A stretch of DNA of 64,000 nucleotides from Pseudolabrys sp. Lineage in GTDB: Bacteria; Pseudomonadota; Alphaproteobacteria; Rhizobiales; Xanthobacteraceae. The stretch is taken from the NCBI GenBank assembly GCA_019689975.1, contig JADGGK010000001.1:1-64000 (forward strand). Direction: 5' to 3'. Below the pieces are notes generated by a model. It had not been told where the DNA came from. It searched no databases and was given only the letters and a program-made list of their open reading frames with translations. The first letter of the stretch is position 1. Every line of letters starts with the position of its first letter. This document shows, one piece after another, positions 17,758 through 29,876 of this stretch. The position numbers and the translations under genes are program-made.

Positions 17758-19185
17758 ATGTCCAACGCGATACAGGAGAACTGGTCGAAGGTTCAGCAGC
17801 GTTTGCGCGGCGAGGTGGGCGAAGACATCTATTCGAGCTGGTTTGCGCGCATGGATCTGGAAGCGATCGAGGACGGCACGGTGCGCCTGTCCGTGCCGAC
17901 GCGCTTTCTCAAAAGCTGGATTCAATCACGCTATGTCGAGCGCGTCCTGGCCTGCTGGCAGGCGATCGATACCAACGTGCGTTGCGTGGAGCTGCTGGTG
18001 CGCTCGGCGGCGCGCTCGTGCGGCGTCAAGCCGAAAGGCGACCCGGAAACGAACCTGCGCGACGGCCAGCGTCCGGGCATGGACAACGGCACGTCTTTCC
18101 GCCCGATCAATACCGGCGACATCAATATGCACGACGCCTTGGGGGGATCGCCGCTTGATCCGCGATTGACCTTCCAGACCTTCGTGGTCGGTCGCTCGAA
18201 TACGCTCGCCCACGCGGCGGCGCAGCAGGTTGCGACGGCTAGGCGCGGCGATCCGGTCCTGTTCAACCCGCTTTATGTCCACGCCGGCGTAGGGCTCGGC
18301 AAAACGCACTTATTGCAGGCCATCACCTGGGCGGCCAACGGCCTGGGCGAGCGCAAGGTGCTTTATCTTACGGCCGAGAAGTTCATGTACGGCTTCGTTT
18401 CCGCCCTGCGCACGCAAACCGCACTTGCGTTCAAGGACGCGCTGCGCGGGATCGGCGTCCTGGTGATCGACGACCTTCAGTTCTTGCAAGGAAGGTCCAC
18501 CCAGGCCGAGTTCTGCCATACCCTCAACGCCTTGATCGACGCCGGGCGGCAGGTCGTCGTGGCCTCGGACCGTCCCCCGTCCGATCTCGAAAGCCTCGAC
18601 GAACGCGTGCGTTCGCGCCTGGCGGGCGGGCTCGTGGTGGAAATGGGCCCGCTTGGGGAAGACTTGCGCCTGGAGATTCTCAAGGCGCGCGTGCTTGCCG
18701 CCCGCGCGCATCACCCGAGCTTCGACGTGCCCGCCCCGGTGCTGAGCTATATCGCCAAGGCCGTCACTCACAATGGGCGAGATCTCGAAGGGGCGCTCAA
18801 CCGGCTGCTTCACCATAGCAAGCTCACGGGCCAGCCGGTGACCCTGGAGATGGCGGAAAGGGAGGTGCGGGACCTCATTCGCCCGCAGGAGCCGAAGCGG
18901 GTCAAGATAGAGGACATTCAGCGGGTGGTGGCCCGCCACTACAATGTCAGCCGCTCCGACCTCTTGTCCTCGCGCCGGACCGCCAATGTCGTCCGTCCCC
19001 GGCAAGTGGCCATGTATCTTGCCAAGCTGTTGACGCTGCGTTCGCTGCCCGAGATCGGCCGACGCTTCGGCGGCCGCGACCACACCACGGTCCTGCATGC
19101 GGTGCGCAAGATCGAAGGCCTCGTCGGCAACGATGCCACGCTTGCCGAGGAGATCGAAATCCTGAAGCGGCAGTTGCAGGAATAG
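17758..19185 (+). CDS. dnaA: chromosomal replication initiator protein DnaA
   Basis: AAA+ ATPase that binds DnaA boxes and melts the origin. The 475-residue protein has domain I (about 1-85), a short variable domain II, the AAA+ domain III with Walker [11 protein letters not shown] starting at residue 177 and Walker [13 protein letters not shown], and domain IV with the signature [13 protein letters not shown] and [15 protein letters not shown]. The ATG at 17758 begins with the normal domain I sequence. Upstream in-frame codons add a basic stretch unlike DnaA, so I reject the longer start. The ribosome site is weak. dnaN follows after 280 nt. Confidence 0.98.
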   Translation: MSNAIQENWSKVQQRLRGEVGEDIYSSWFARMDLEAIEDGTVRLSVPTRFLKSWIQSRYVERVLACWQAIDTNVRCVELLVRSAARSCGVKPKGDPETNLRDGQRPGMDNGTSFRPINTGDINMHDALGGSPLDPRLTFQTFVVGRSNTLAHAAAQQVATARRGDPVLFNPLYVHAGVGLGKTHLLQAITWAANGLGERKVLYLTAEKFMYGFVSALRTQTALAFKDALRGIGVLVIDDLQFLQGRSTQAEFCHTLNALIDAGRQVVVASDRPPSDLESLDERVRSRLAGGLVVEMGPLGEDLRLEILKARVLAARAHHPSFDVPAPVLSYIAKAVTHNGRDLEGALNRLLHHSKLTGQPVTLEMAEREVRDLIRPQEPKRVKIEDIQRVVARHYNVSRSDLLSSRRTANVVRPRQVAMYLAKLLTLRSLPEIGRRFGGRDHTTVLHAVRKIEGLVGNDATLAEEIEILKRQLQE

Positions 19186-19465
19186 GTTCGGCCAAGGTCC
19201 TTAATCGAACGCGGGTCGCGCCGCGCGGGCGGCGCGGCCGCCGGCGCCCGAGAACCCCTCCCTGCCGCGCGCCGGGCCGCCCCTGCCGTCGACCGTCGCG
19301 GCGGATTGCGGGCCTTGCCGTTCCGCTGTGGACCCTAAACCCTGAAACCCTTGCGATTTTCCCTCCAGCGCGTCACTTTTGCCCCCGGCCTCGCATGCAG
19401 CGGGCCGTTCTGGGGCGCCGCGCGGGCGTCATGACTTGCGTGCGAGCGCCGAAGCGGGTTTCCCG

Positions 19466-20584
19466 ATGAAGCTAACCGTCGAGCGAAGCGAGTTGCTGAA
19501 ATCGCTGGGCCACGTGCACCGGGTGGTGGAACGGCGCAACACCATTCCCATCCTCGCCAATGTTCTCCTCCGGGCGGAGGGGCAGAAGCTCAGTCTCAAG
19601 GCAACCGATCTTGATCTGGAAGTCACCGATACCATTGCTGCGGATGTGGCGGCGAGCGGCGGCACGACCGTACCAGCTCACATGATGTATGACATCGTGC
19701 GCAAGCTCCCCGAAGGGGCGCAGGTCGTTATCGAAGGCTCCGGCGACCGGGCCGTGCTGACGCTCCGCGCCGGACGTTCCCGCTTCACGTTGCAAACGCT
19801 GCCAGAAACCGATTTCCCCGATCTGTCCGCGGGCGACACGACCTGCTCCTTCAAGCTGCCGGCCGCCGATCTCAAGCGGTTGATCGACAAGACGCAATTC
19901 GCGATCTCGACCGAGGAGACGCGTTACTATTTGAACGGCATCTATCTCCACGCCACCGAAAGCGACAAGGCTTCGACATTGCACGCGGTGGCCACCGACG
20001 GGCATCGATTGGCCAAATGCGACCTGCCCTTGCCCGCGGGCGCTGCCGGCATGCCCGGCGTGATCGTGCCGCGCAAGACCGTGGGAGAAGTGCAGCGGCT
20101 GATCGAATCCGGCGACGGCGAGGTCGCGATCGACCTGTCATCCAGCAAGATCCGATTCCTGATCGGGAACGTCGTGCTTACGTCCAAGCTCATCGACGGA
20201 ACCTTCCCCGATTACGCTCGGGTCATTCCGGTCAACAACGACAAGACGCTCAGCGTCGACAAGAAGGACTTCGAAGCGGCGGTCGACCGTGTCTCCACGG
20301 TTGCAAGCGAACGCGGGCGCGCGGTCAAACTTTCGATCGCCGGCGGTCGGCTGACGCTTTCCGTCACCAACCCCGATTCCGGCAGCGCGACGGAAGAAAT
20401 CGAGGTCGACTACGATTCCGAGCCGCTCGATATCGGCTTCAATTCACGCTATCTGCTCGACATTGCGGCGCAGATCGAAGGCGAGGTGGCTGTCCTTAAA
20501 CTGGCCGATCCCGGCTCGCCGACCTTGATCCACGACAAGGATTCGACGAGCATCCTTTATGTTTTGATGCCCATGCGGGTGTGA
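19466..20584 (+). CDS. dnaN: DNA polymerase III beta subunit (sliding clamp)
   Basis: The homodimeric ring that tethers polymerase III to DNA. The 372-residue protein shows the three clamp repeats, beginning MKLTVERSELLKSLGHVHRVVERRNTIPIL, the central RYYLNGIYLH and ATDGHRLAKCDLPLP motif, and the C-terminal MPMRV that helps form the partner-binding cleft. The start at 19466 gives the canonical N-terminus. It lies in the dnaA-dnaN-recF-gyrB run. The 280-nt gap before it is GC-rich and shows no clear gene. Confidence 0.98.
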   Translation: MKLTVERSELLKSLGHVHRVVERRNTIPILANVLLRAEGQKLSLKATDLDLEVTDTIAADVAASGGTTVPAHMMYDIVRKLPEGAQVVIEGSGDRAVLTLRAGRSRFTLQTLPETDFPDLSAGDTTCSFKLPAADLKRLIDKTQFAISTEETRYYLNGIYLHATESDKASTLHAVATDGHRLAKCDLPLPAGAAGMPGVIVPRKTVGEVQRLIESGDGEVAIDLSSSKIRFLIGNVVLTSKLIDGTFPDYARVIPVNNDKTLSVDKKDFEAAVDRVSTVASERGRAVKLSIAGGRLTLSVTNPDSGSATEEIEVDYDSEPLDIGFNSRYLLDIAAQIEGEVAVLKLADPGSPTLIHDKDSTSILYVLMPMRV

Positions 20585-20876
20585 CCGAGGCCGCCATCGG
20601 CCGCAAACGATCACGGGCTCCGGGTCGCAAACGCCGTGGCGCGCCTCGACTGCCTCTCATCCCGAGCCGCGGGGGCACCGAAGCGACGTTTTTTGCCCGC
20701 TTTTGCGACGGTCACGTCTTGAAATCCGCGGTCGGAGCAAAGAAGTGGGAGACCGCGACCGGCCCGGCCGGCCCGCTACGCACCGCGGTTCGCCGGTCCG
20801 GTAGGCCGCAATTGCAGGGTCGGGAATCGTCCGCCCATCATGGCCAACAGTATTTAGTTGTATAGCTTGCCGCTGG

Positions 20877-22016
20877 ATGACTGCCGCCCTTATCCGCCGT
20901 CTCTTGCTCACCAATTTCCGCAGCTACCATGCCGCGCAGATTTCGTTGGAGCGCGGCGGTCCGGTCGTTCTCACCGGCGAGAACGGGGCCGGCAAGACCA
21001 ATCTGCTCGAGGCCGTGTCGCTGCTCGCCCCCGGGCGCGGCCTGCGTCGCGCCACGTTGGAGGAACTGGCCTTTTCGGAAGGAGACGGCGGCTGGGCGGT
21101 CAATGCGGAGATCGAGGGGATGCTGGGCCTCGCCACGCTTGGCACGGGCGCCGATCCCCCGGCGGACGGCGAGAGCGGGCCGGCCCGCAAATACCGTATA
21201 GATCGCGAAAGCGTGCCTTCGGCGGCGGCGTTCGCGGCGCACCTGCGCGTGGTCTGGTTGACGCCCGCCATGGATCGGCTTTTCAACGGCCCGGCGTCCG
21301 AGCGGCGGCGGTTCCTCGACCGGCTTGTTCTTGCCGTCGACGCGCAACATTCTGGCCGCGTGGCCGCGCTCGAGCGCGCCTTGCGTTCCCGCAATCGCCT
21401 TCTCGAGGATCCCCGCGGTGACGCGCATTGGCTCGACGCGATCGAGCACGAAACAGCGGAAATCGCGGTTGCCGTTGCCGCCGCGCGCGCGGAAACGGTC
21501 GCGCGGCTCTCGGCTGTTTTGGCCGGCGCGGGCAATGGCGGATTCCCGCGCGCGGAAATCGCATTGGAAGGCTGGATGGAGCGCCTGCTCCCGTCCCACA
21601 GCGCGCGTGACATCGAAGATCGCTACCGCGCACTGCTGCGTGAAAACCGCGCCCGCGACGCGGTCGCGGGGCGCACGCTCGAAGGCCCCCATGTCTCGGA
21701 CCTGAAGGTCGTCCACGCCGATAAGGGGATCGCCGCCGCCGACGCTTCCACCGGCGAGCAGAAGGCGCTGCTCATCCGCCTCGTGCTCGCGCATGCCGGT
21801 CTCATCAAGGCCATGACAGGTTGTGCCCCGGTGCTGTTGCTCGACGAGGTTGCCGCCCATCTTGACGCCACGCGCCGCGCCGCATTGTTCGCCGCCTTGG
21901 CTCGGCTGGGGGCGCAGGTATGGCTGACGGGCGCCGACTCGGCGGCCTTCGCCGACATTGCCGCCGAGGCCCAGATGTTCGAGATCGACAACGGCACCAT
22001 CAGGCGCCGCCATTGA
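20877..22016 (+). CDS. recF: DNA replication and repair protein RecF
   Basis: SMC-like ATPase that helps load RecA at single-strand gaps. The 379-residue product has Walker A GENGAGKTNLLEAV (near 38-51), the ABC signature region STGEQKALLIRLVLAHA, and Walker B PVLLLDEVAAHLD, followed by the D-loop and LTGAD terminal segment. The typical N-terminal LLLTNFRSYHAA is present. A 292-nt gap separates it from dnaN, longer than in many genomes, and could carry its own promoter. Cytosolic. Confidence 0.97.
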   Translation: MTAALIRRLLLTNFRSYHAAQISLERGGPVVLTGENGAGKTNLLEAVSLLAPGRGLRRATLEELAFSEGDGGWAVNAEIEGMLGLATLGTGADPPADGESGPARKYRIDRESVPSAAAFAAHLRVVWLTPAMDRLFNGPASERRRFLDRLVLAVDAQHSGRVAALERALRSRNRLLEDPRGDAHWLDAIEHETAEIAVAVAAARAETVARLSAVLAGAGNGGFPRAEIALEGWMERLLPSHSARDIEDRYRALLRENRARDAVAGRTLEGPHVSDLKVVHADKGIAAADASTGEQKALLIRLVLAHAGLIKAMTGCAPVLLLDEVAAHLDATRRAALFAALARLGAQVWLTGADSAAFADIAAEAQMFEIDNGTIRRRH

Positions 22017-22150
22017 AGCGCGGTGCACGCGGATCGTTTCGCGCGCTTGCCCATCAATCCTCGACGTATGAACGCTTGCCCTGCGCGCACCCGTTTTCCC
22101 GACGAAAGCGCCGGTCGCGGATTTTCCTGCAGCCCGGTCGGAGACCGGTC

Positions 22151-22498
22151 ATGGCAAGCAACGGAACAGAAGGAAGGAAGGAAGGAAGGAAGGAAGGAAC
22201 CAATGCGCGGTTCCGCTCTTTCCCTAATTGTGGTTGTCAAACGCATGATGCGCATGGCGAGCGTGCGACGAATGACGGCGAGGTCGTGATCGCGATGAAC
22301 GCGAATGACAGGCGGCACGAATGGTTGCGGGATTCCTCTGCCGAGATCGACCGGACCTGCGAACGGATCGAGATTCTTCTGGGGGCGCTCATCGCATTCA
22401 GCCGTCCGATCCCCGGCTATGATGCGACGTTTCGGCACCTCGATCGGATCGGGCTGAGCAACTATCAGCTTAGGCAACCGTCCGACCAGCGGTCGTAG
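22151..22498 (+). CDS. hypothetical small protein with tetranucleotide-repeat N-terminus
   Basis: A 115-residue frame with GGAG 7 nt before its ATG. Codons 7-16 run through a (GAAG)n tract and encode EGRKEGRKEG. The C-terminal part (from Met49, an alternative start at 22295) has protein-like composition, with an amphipathic helix around EIDRTCERIEILLGALIAF. No family was recognised. Loss of one repeat unit would shift translation to a frame ending at 22289, and gain of one unit to a frame ending at 22227. It lies between recF and the convergent ClC gene. It may be real or chance; conservation would decide. Confidence 0.4.
   Translation: MASNGTEGRKEGRKEGTNARFRSFPNCGCQTHDAHGERATNDGEVVIAMNANDRRHEWLRDSSAEIDRTCERIEILLGALIAFSRPIPGYDATFRHLDRIGLSNYQLRQPSDQRS
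22169..22199. repeat. tetranucleotide microsatellite (GAAG)7.75
   Basis: Seven perfect GAAG units plus GAA, 31 bp, starting 18 bases after a candidate ATG with a good ribosome site. Uninterrupted tetranucleotide tracts of this length are rare in GC-rich bacterial DNA and are prone to slipped-strand length change. Confidence 0.95.
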
Positions 22499-22502
22499 CG
22501 TC

Positions 22503-24260
22503 TCACAATTCGCCCAGCAATTCGCGCCGTCGGCGCTCCGAGGCATCCGAATAACGCCGCAACGCGTGCGCTTCGCTGAGCAGACCGATGACCTGTCGGC
22601 GTTCCAAGGTATCGACCACCGCCAGCGCCTCCGCCTCGTAGCGATCGAACGCCGCCACCGCCTCCTGTACGGTCATCTGCGGCAGCAGCATGTGGTCGGT
22701 GTGATGCAGGATTTTGCGGACGGATTCGGCGGCGCCGATCTCTACGGCATGCGCCTCGGCGACCGGAACGATCCCCGCATAGCGGCCGTCCGCGTCGACG
22801 GCGATCACCTGATTGGTCGAGCCCAGCGGGAAAGCCTCGCGAAACGACGCGATCGACGTATCGGCGGGCGTGGTCCGGACGTCCGAGCGCATCATCTGTC
22901 CGACGGTGAGGTCGCGTATCCATCCAATGTCGGCGGCACTGCGAATAGTCTCCCCGCGCAGATGGAAACGCCATGTGGCAAAGGAGTAACCGAAGAATTC
23001 GCGCGTCATCTGCATGGAAATGATGGCCGCGATGAGGACGGCGGTGCCGAGCCACAGATCGCCGGTGGTTTCCAGCGCCAGCAGCGTCATGGTGAGCGGT
23101 CCGCCGATCACCGAGACCGACAGCGCGCCCATGCCAATGATGGCATAGGCATCCATGTCGACGTGAGCGGTGGGCCAGACGGCCGCAAGGCCAACGGCGA
23201 AGAGCTGTCCGCCCAGCGCACCGAGCAAAAGCGAAGCGAAAAACAGTCCGCCGCGAAAACCGGATCCGAGCGAAACAATCGAGGCCAATGCCTTGAGCAC
23301 GAAAATGGTCGCGATCACGCCGACCGGCAATTTGAACAGTCCGGTGAGGTGCAAGGCACCGTGTCCCGAGGACATCACCTGCGGCGAAACCATCGCCAGC
23401 AGCCCGACGATCGCGCCGCCGACGAGCGGCCTCACCGCCTGCCGGATGCGCAACCGCGTGAACGCATGCTCGCAGGCGGCGACCCCGCGCATCAGGGCAA
23501 TTCCGAACAGCGAGGCGAGCAGCCCGACCCCGCCGGCAATGACGACGTCGTGGACAGCCAGACCTGACACGGAGCCGGCCTCGATGCCGAGTTGCGTCGG
23601 CGTAAAGGCCTGGGCGGTCAGATAGCCCAGCAGTGAGGCGATGCCTACGGGCGCCAGCGACGCAATGGAATAACTGCCGATGATGAGCTCAAAGCCGTAG
23701 AAGGCCCCGCCGAGCGGGGCGCCGAACGCGCCCGCAATCGCCGCGGCCGCACCGCAGCCGACGAGAATCCGCATATCCGCGCGGCGCAGACGAAAAGCGC
23801 GACCGACAGCCGAGGCGAGCCCGCTCGCGAGCTGAGTGTAGCCGGCTTCGAGACCGACAGAGGCGCCGATCCCGCTCGACCATACCGTCTGCGCCGCCAC
23901 GATCAGGCTGCCGCGCATCGACATGCGACCGCCATGCAGCGCGTTGGCCTCGATCGGGTCGACCTCGCTGCCGCGCCGGCGGGCGACATAGGTGCTGACG
24001 AGGCCGAAGGCGAGTCCGCCGAGTGACGGCACGAGCAGCGCGTGCAGCGGGTCGAGCGAGACCCGTCCCGACAACCGCTCGCCCGGATCCAGCCCGAAGA
24101 AGATGACGTGCATGATGCCGACGAGTTCGCCCATGACGACGACCACGAGGCCGGCGAGGACGCCCACGACCGCGGCGAGCACGATGATGCTTGATTCCCG
24201 TGCCCGCACGATGGCGCGCAGGCGGTGCGGCATTTCGAAATAGGGGATGGAAAGACGCAT
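22503..24260 (-). CDS. ClC family chloride channel/transporter with CBS domains
   Basis: A 585-residue inner-membrane protein. The ClC core (about 1-430) shows equivalents of the family motifs: SSGIGAS, GLEAG with the likely gating Glu, and GFRGGLFFAS. A C-terminal pair of CBS domains (about 450-580) probably senses nucleotides. Dimeric ClC proteins move Cl- as channels or as 2Cl-/H+ exchangers; which applies here cannot be read. The ATG at 24260 is chosen as the nearest to the first hydrophobic helix. The frame stays open to 24320, so up to 20 more basic residues are possible. Convergent with the repeat-bearing small gene. Confidence 0.88.
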   Translation of the reverse strand: MRLSIPYFEMPHRLRAIVRARESSIIVLAAVVGVLAGLVVVVMGELVGIMHVIFFGLDPGERLSGRVSLDPLHALLVPSLGGLAFGLVSTYVARRRGSEVDPIEANALHGGRMSMRGSLIVAAQTVWSSGIGASVGLEAGYTQLASGLASAVGRAFRLRRADMRILVGCGAAAAIAGAFGAPLGGAFYGFELIIGSYSIASLAPVGIASLLGYLTAQAFTPTQLGIEAGSVSGLAVHDVVIAGGVGLLASLFGIALMRGVAACEHAFTRLRIRQAVRPLVGGAIVGLLAMVSPQVMSSGHGALHLTGLFKLPVGVIATIFVLKALASIVSLGSGFRGGLFFASLLLGALGGQLFAVGLAAVWPTAHVDMDAYAIIGMGALSVSVIGGPLTMTLLALETTGDLWLGTAVLIAAIISMQMTREFFGYSFATWRFHLRGETIRSAADIGWIRDLTVGQMMRSDVRTTPADTSIASFREAFPLGSTNQVIAVDADGRYAGIVPVAEAHAVEIGAAESVRKILHHTDHMLLPQMTVQEAVAAFDRYEAEALAVVDTLERRQVIGLLSEAHALRRYSDASERRRRELLGEL

Positions 24261-24436
24261 CGAACGCTGTTGTCTCACGGCGGGCCGAACCGGCATTGCA
24301 CGGCGGAAGGGGCGTTTCAATAACCGCGAATCAATGCCGCAGCAGACGCCCGCCCGCGCATTCCGCGCGGCGCCGACACGCCCTCGTCCCGCCGCCGGTG
24401 CACTTTAAAAACGACTTGCGAATCAACATATTATGA

Positions 24437-26971
<2,535 letters not shown>

Positions 26972-27033
26972 TCATCTTTCCCGCGCAGGGCGACGTTCGG
27001 CCGCGGCCACCGCCGAGTGAACGTCCATTCCCG

Positions 27034-28023
27034 ATGACCGGCCTGCCACCGTGGATCAGCGCCGCGCTCCAAAGCAGGCTTGAACATGTCCCGCGCGTCC
27101 TTTTGCGGGATCGTGCGCGCGCAATCTCGAGCGCCTATCGCCGCCACGGCAAGAGCGACGTCATCCGGACCGATCTTGACGCGCTCGCTTACGCGGTCGT
27201 CCGCATGCCGGCAACCTTTGCCGCGGTCCGGGTCGCGCTGAAGCACACGATCGAAATCATCCCGGGATTTGCACCGCAATCGATACTCGACCTCGGCGCC
27301 GGTCCAGGCACCGCAAGTTGGGCCGGGGCGACGGCTTGGCCATCGCTCAAGCGGATCGTGCTGATCGACATCAATCCGCCTTTGTTGGATCTGGCGCGAG
27401 ACATCGCCGACTCTGCAGGCGCACCGCGCATCGAACTATCCGTACACGCACGCAACGCTGCCGAGGCGGTCAATCACGCAGCCGAAGCCGACGTGGTGAT
27501 GGCAAGCTACGCACTCACCGAGATCGCGCCTCGCGCCTTGAACGACATTCTGCCGCGGGTCTGGGGCCTTGCTCGCAGGCTCCTCATCATCGTCGAACCG
27601 GGCACCAGCGCCGGGTATCGGCGCATCCTGGCCTGCCGCGATGCCCTGCTTGGCTGCGGCGCGCAGCTCGTCGCGCCGTGCTCCCATGATTTGCGCTGTC
27701 CGTTGGCGTCCGGCAGCCGATGGTGCCACTTCAGCGCGCGCCTGCCCCGCTCGCGTGACCACCGGACGACGAAGGACGCGTACGCTCCCTTCGAGGACGA
27801 AAAGTTTTCCTATCTCGTTGCCGGCAAGGGCTTTGAGCGCCTGCCACGCGGGCGACGCATCCTTGCCACGCCGAAGCGCCGCAAAAGCGGGATCACTCTC
27901 ACGCTCTGCGTCCCCGACAGTCCCGAGGAGCGGTTCGTCGCCCGGGCAGAAAAACACGCCTACATGGCTGCAAGGCGCCTCGATTGGGGTGACGCAACCG
28001 ATTCCGGGGATGAAATCCCGTAA
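27034..28023 (+). CDS. Rsm22-like small-subunit rRNA methyltransferase family protein
   Basis: A 329-residue protein with a Rossmann methyltransferase core (SILDLGAGPGTAS near residue 88, then IVLIDINPPLLDLA) and a C-terminal part with CSHDLRCPL and RWCHFSARLPRS. These Cys-rich motifs resemble the Fe-S-binding region of Rsm22/METTL17 proteins, which act in mitochondrial small-subunit assembly in eukaryotes. The bacterial role is not well defined; assistance in 30S assembly is inferred. It starts 62 nt after gyrB and may be co-transcribed with it. Confidence 0.8.
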   Translation: MTGLPPWISAALQSRLEHVPRVLLRDRARAISSAYRRHGKSDVIRTDLDALAYAVVRMPATFAAVRVALKHTIEIIPGFAPQSILDLGAGPGTASWAGATAWPSLKRIVLIDINPPLLDLARDIADSAGAPRIELSVHARNAAEAVNHAAEADVVMASYALTEIAPRALNDILPRVWGLARRLLIIVEPGTSAGYRRILACRDALLGCGAQLVAPCSHDLRCPLASGSRWCHFSARLPRSRDHRTTKDAYAPFEDEKFSYLVAGKGFERLPRGRRILATPKRRKSGITLTLCVPDSPEERFVARAEKHAYMAARRLDWGDATDSGDEIP

Positions 28024-28123
28024 GCGCGCCGCTCGGCCTGCGAAAGCCGCGCCGGCGTCATCGAGGCAGCACGACGTGACCTTTCGCCGCCACCCTGCCG
28101 TACGCACGAACGACGGCTCGCGT

Positions 28124-28306
28124 TCAGGAGATAAGCCTGTGGCCGAGCCAGAGCCCGGTCACCAATGCGGCAAGAAAGAGGACGAGAAAAATGCCGAACA
28201 ATATTCGTGCGATACTCGCCGAAGCCGCTTCCACGCCGGTGAACCCGAAGAAGCCTGCAATCACTGCAATGACGAGGAAGATGCAGGCCCATTTCAACAT
28301 CGTCAT
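28124..28306 (-). CDS. DUF1328 small membrane protein
   Basis: A 60-residue hydrophobic protein with two membrane helices ([19 protein letters not shown] and [21 protein letters not shown]), matching the YtjA/DUF1328 family. Members are often near stress or envelope genes, and no molecular function is established. It follows the alpha/beta hydrolase gene by 60 nt on the same strand and may be the last gene of that operon. Confidence 0.85.
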   Translation of the reverse strand: MTMLKWACIFLVIAVIAGFFGFTGVEAASASIARILFGIFLVLFLAALVTGLWLGHRLIS

Positions 28307-28366
28307 CTCCCGCGCGGTCTCGGCGATCCGTTGCCCTTATAACGAACACGGCGAATCACGGTTCCA

Positions 28367-29254
28367 TCACGCCGCCGCCGGGCGGAACGGCCGCACGCCG
28401 CGCGTACGCGGGTCTCGCGGAGCCCACCGCCCCGCCTCCACTCGGGCGATGAAGTCGCTCAATGCGGCATTGAAACGATCGGGTTCTTCCAGATTCACGG
28501 CGTGACCGGTCTTGGGAAACATCGCCAGGCCCGCGGCGGGGATGGCGGCCTTCAGAAACAGGCTCGGTTCAATACAGCGGTCATCTTCGTCGCCCACCAC
28601 GATGAGCGCCGGCTGCGCGAGCGCCCGGATGGCCGCCTCCAAATCGTAAAGCGAGGGCCGTCCGCCCTGGAAGCCGCGCGAGGTGTTCGCCGAGCCGCGC
28701 GCATCGTGTTCGGCGAGGCGGGCAATGAATTCGTCAAAACCGCGCGGATCCTTGAGCACGAAGGGAATCCGGCTTGGACCATGACCGTAGGTCGCGGCCA
28801 CTGCCGGTGATCCTTCGCGCTCGAACTGGTCCGCCAGGGCGCGCGAATGTTTACGGAAATCGTCGGTGTACCAGCGTTCGCTGCCCGACCCTGTTCCGGC
28901 GAGCGTCAACGACTGCACGCGCTGGGGATGATTAAGCGCGACCTGCAATGCGGTATATCCGCCCATCGACAAACCGACGAGATGGGCAGCGGCGATCTGC
29001 AGGTGGTCGAGCAATGCGACGGCGTCGCGCATCACGTGTTGGTACGTATAGGCATCAGGATCCTCCGGCACGTCGGACGGCGCGTAACCGCGAGCGGCAT
29101 AGACGATGCAGCGGTGACGCTTGCCGAATTCACGCAGTTGCGGCTCCCAACCCCGATGATCCGACGCGAATTCGTGCAGAAAGAGGATCGGCGTGCCGCG
29201 TCCGACTTCCTCGTAATAGAGTCGGACATTGTCCGGCGTCACGGCATAGGGCAT
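28367..29254 (-). CDS. alpha/beta hydrolase
   Basis: A 295-residue hydrolase of the 3-oxoadipate-enol-lactonase/haloperoxidase-like class. It has ILFLHEF (oxyanion region, near 30), the nucleophile elbow GLSMGG (near 95), the acid in VVGDEDDRC, and the catalytic His in KTGHAVNLEEPDRF. The substrate is unknown. Its ATG is only 4 nt downstream of the stop codon of the response regulator, so it is almost certainly co-transcribed with, and possibly autoregulated by, the two-component pair upstream. The C-terminal 30 residues are Arg/Pro-rich. Confidence 0.85.
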   Translation of the reverse strand: MPYAVTPDNVRLYYEEVGRGTPILFLHEFASDHRGWEPQLREFGKRHRCIVYAARGYAPSDVPEDPDAYTYQHVMRDAVALLDHLQIAAAHLVGLSMGGYTALQVALNHPQRVQSLTLAGTGSGSERWYTDDFRKHSRALADQFEREGSPAVAATYGHGPSRIPFVLKDPRGFDEFIARLAEHDARGSANTSRGFQGGRPSLYDLEAAIRALAQPALIVVGDEDDRCIEPSLFLKAAIPAAGLAMFPKTGHAVNLEEPDRFNAALSDFIARVEAGRWAPRDPRTRGVRPFRPAAA

Positions 29255-29258
29255 GCTG

Positions 29259-29873
29259 TTACTTCCCTTGCACTTTCATGGCGATGCGCACGAGCTCGGC
29301 AATATTGCGCGCGCCGATGCGCTCCATGACCCAGGCGCGATGATTTTCCACGGTCTTGGGGCTGATTTTGAGGCGGGAGCCGATTTCCTTATTGGAGAAG
29401 CCTTGTACCGCCAGCTCCATCACCTGCCGCTGTCGCAGCGACAGCGTTTCAAAGCGCGCCCGCAACTTCTCGAGTTCCGCTCGTTCGCCTTCGGCATCAT
29501 GATCCTTTTCAACCGCGTCGCGGATGCTCGCGAGCAGGCGTGCTTCGTCGAACGGCTTCTCGATGAAGTCGAACGCTCCCAACTTGATGGCGGCAACCGC
29601 CATGTCGATGTCGCCATGCCCCGTGATCAGGATTATCGGGGTCGCGTGACCCGCCGCTCTGAGCCGCCGGACGAGGTCGATGCCTGACAAGCCGGGCATG
29701 CGCACGTCCGATACGATGCAATCGAAACGATCGCGCCGACCGAGCGCGCACAGGAAATCCTGCGCGGTCGCAAAACATGCGGTCGTAAATCCATGCCCCT
29801 CGAAATAGAGCCGCAGCGAATCGAGCACTGCCGCGTCGTCATCGATGATCGCGATACTCAGATGAGGACTCAT
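29259..29873 (-). CDS. FixJ-type response regulator (receiver + LuxR HTH)
   Basis: A 204-residue regulator. The receiver domain has the acidic pocket IIDDD (9-13), the phosphoacceptor Asp56 in IVSDVRMPG, the conserved Thr in LITGHGD and Lys in IEKPF. A helix-turn-helix of the LuxR/FixJ type follows (about 137-200: LSLRQRQVMELAVQGFSNKEIG, KTVENHRAWVMERI). It probably activates transcription when phosphorylated by the adjacent kinase. It starts 3 nt after the kinase stop and ends 4 nt before the hydrolase start: a tight kinase-regulator-hydrolase operon. Confidence 0.92.
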   Translation of the reverse strand: MSPHLSIAIIDDDAAVLDSLRLYFEGHGFTTACFATAQDFLCALGRRDRFDCIVSDVRMPGLSGIDLVRRLRAAGHATPIILITGHGDIDMAVAAIKLGAFDFIEKPFDEARLLASIRDAVEKDHDAEGERAELEKLRARFETLSLRQRQVMELAVQGFSNKEIGSRLKISPKTVENHRAWVMERIGARNIAELVRIAMKVQGK

Positions 29874-29876
29874 GAC

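Noticed and set aside
22169-22199. CRISPR-like or MITE origin of the GAAG tract
   Set aside because: It is a simple tetranucleotide tract without spacers or terminal inverted repeats.
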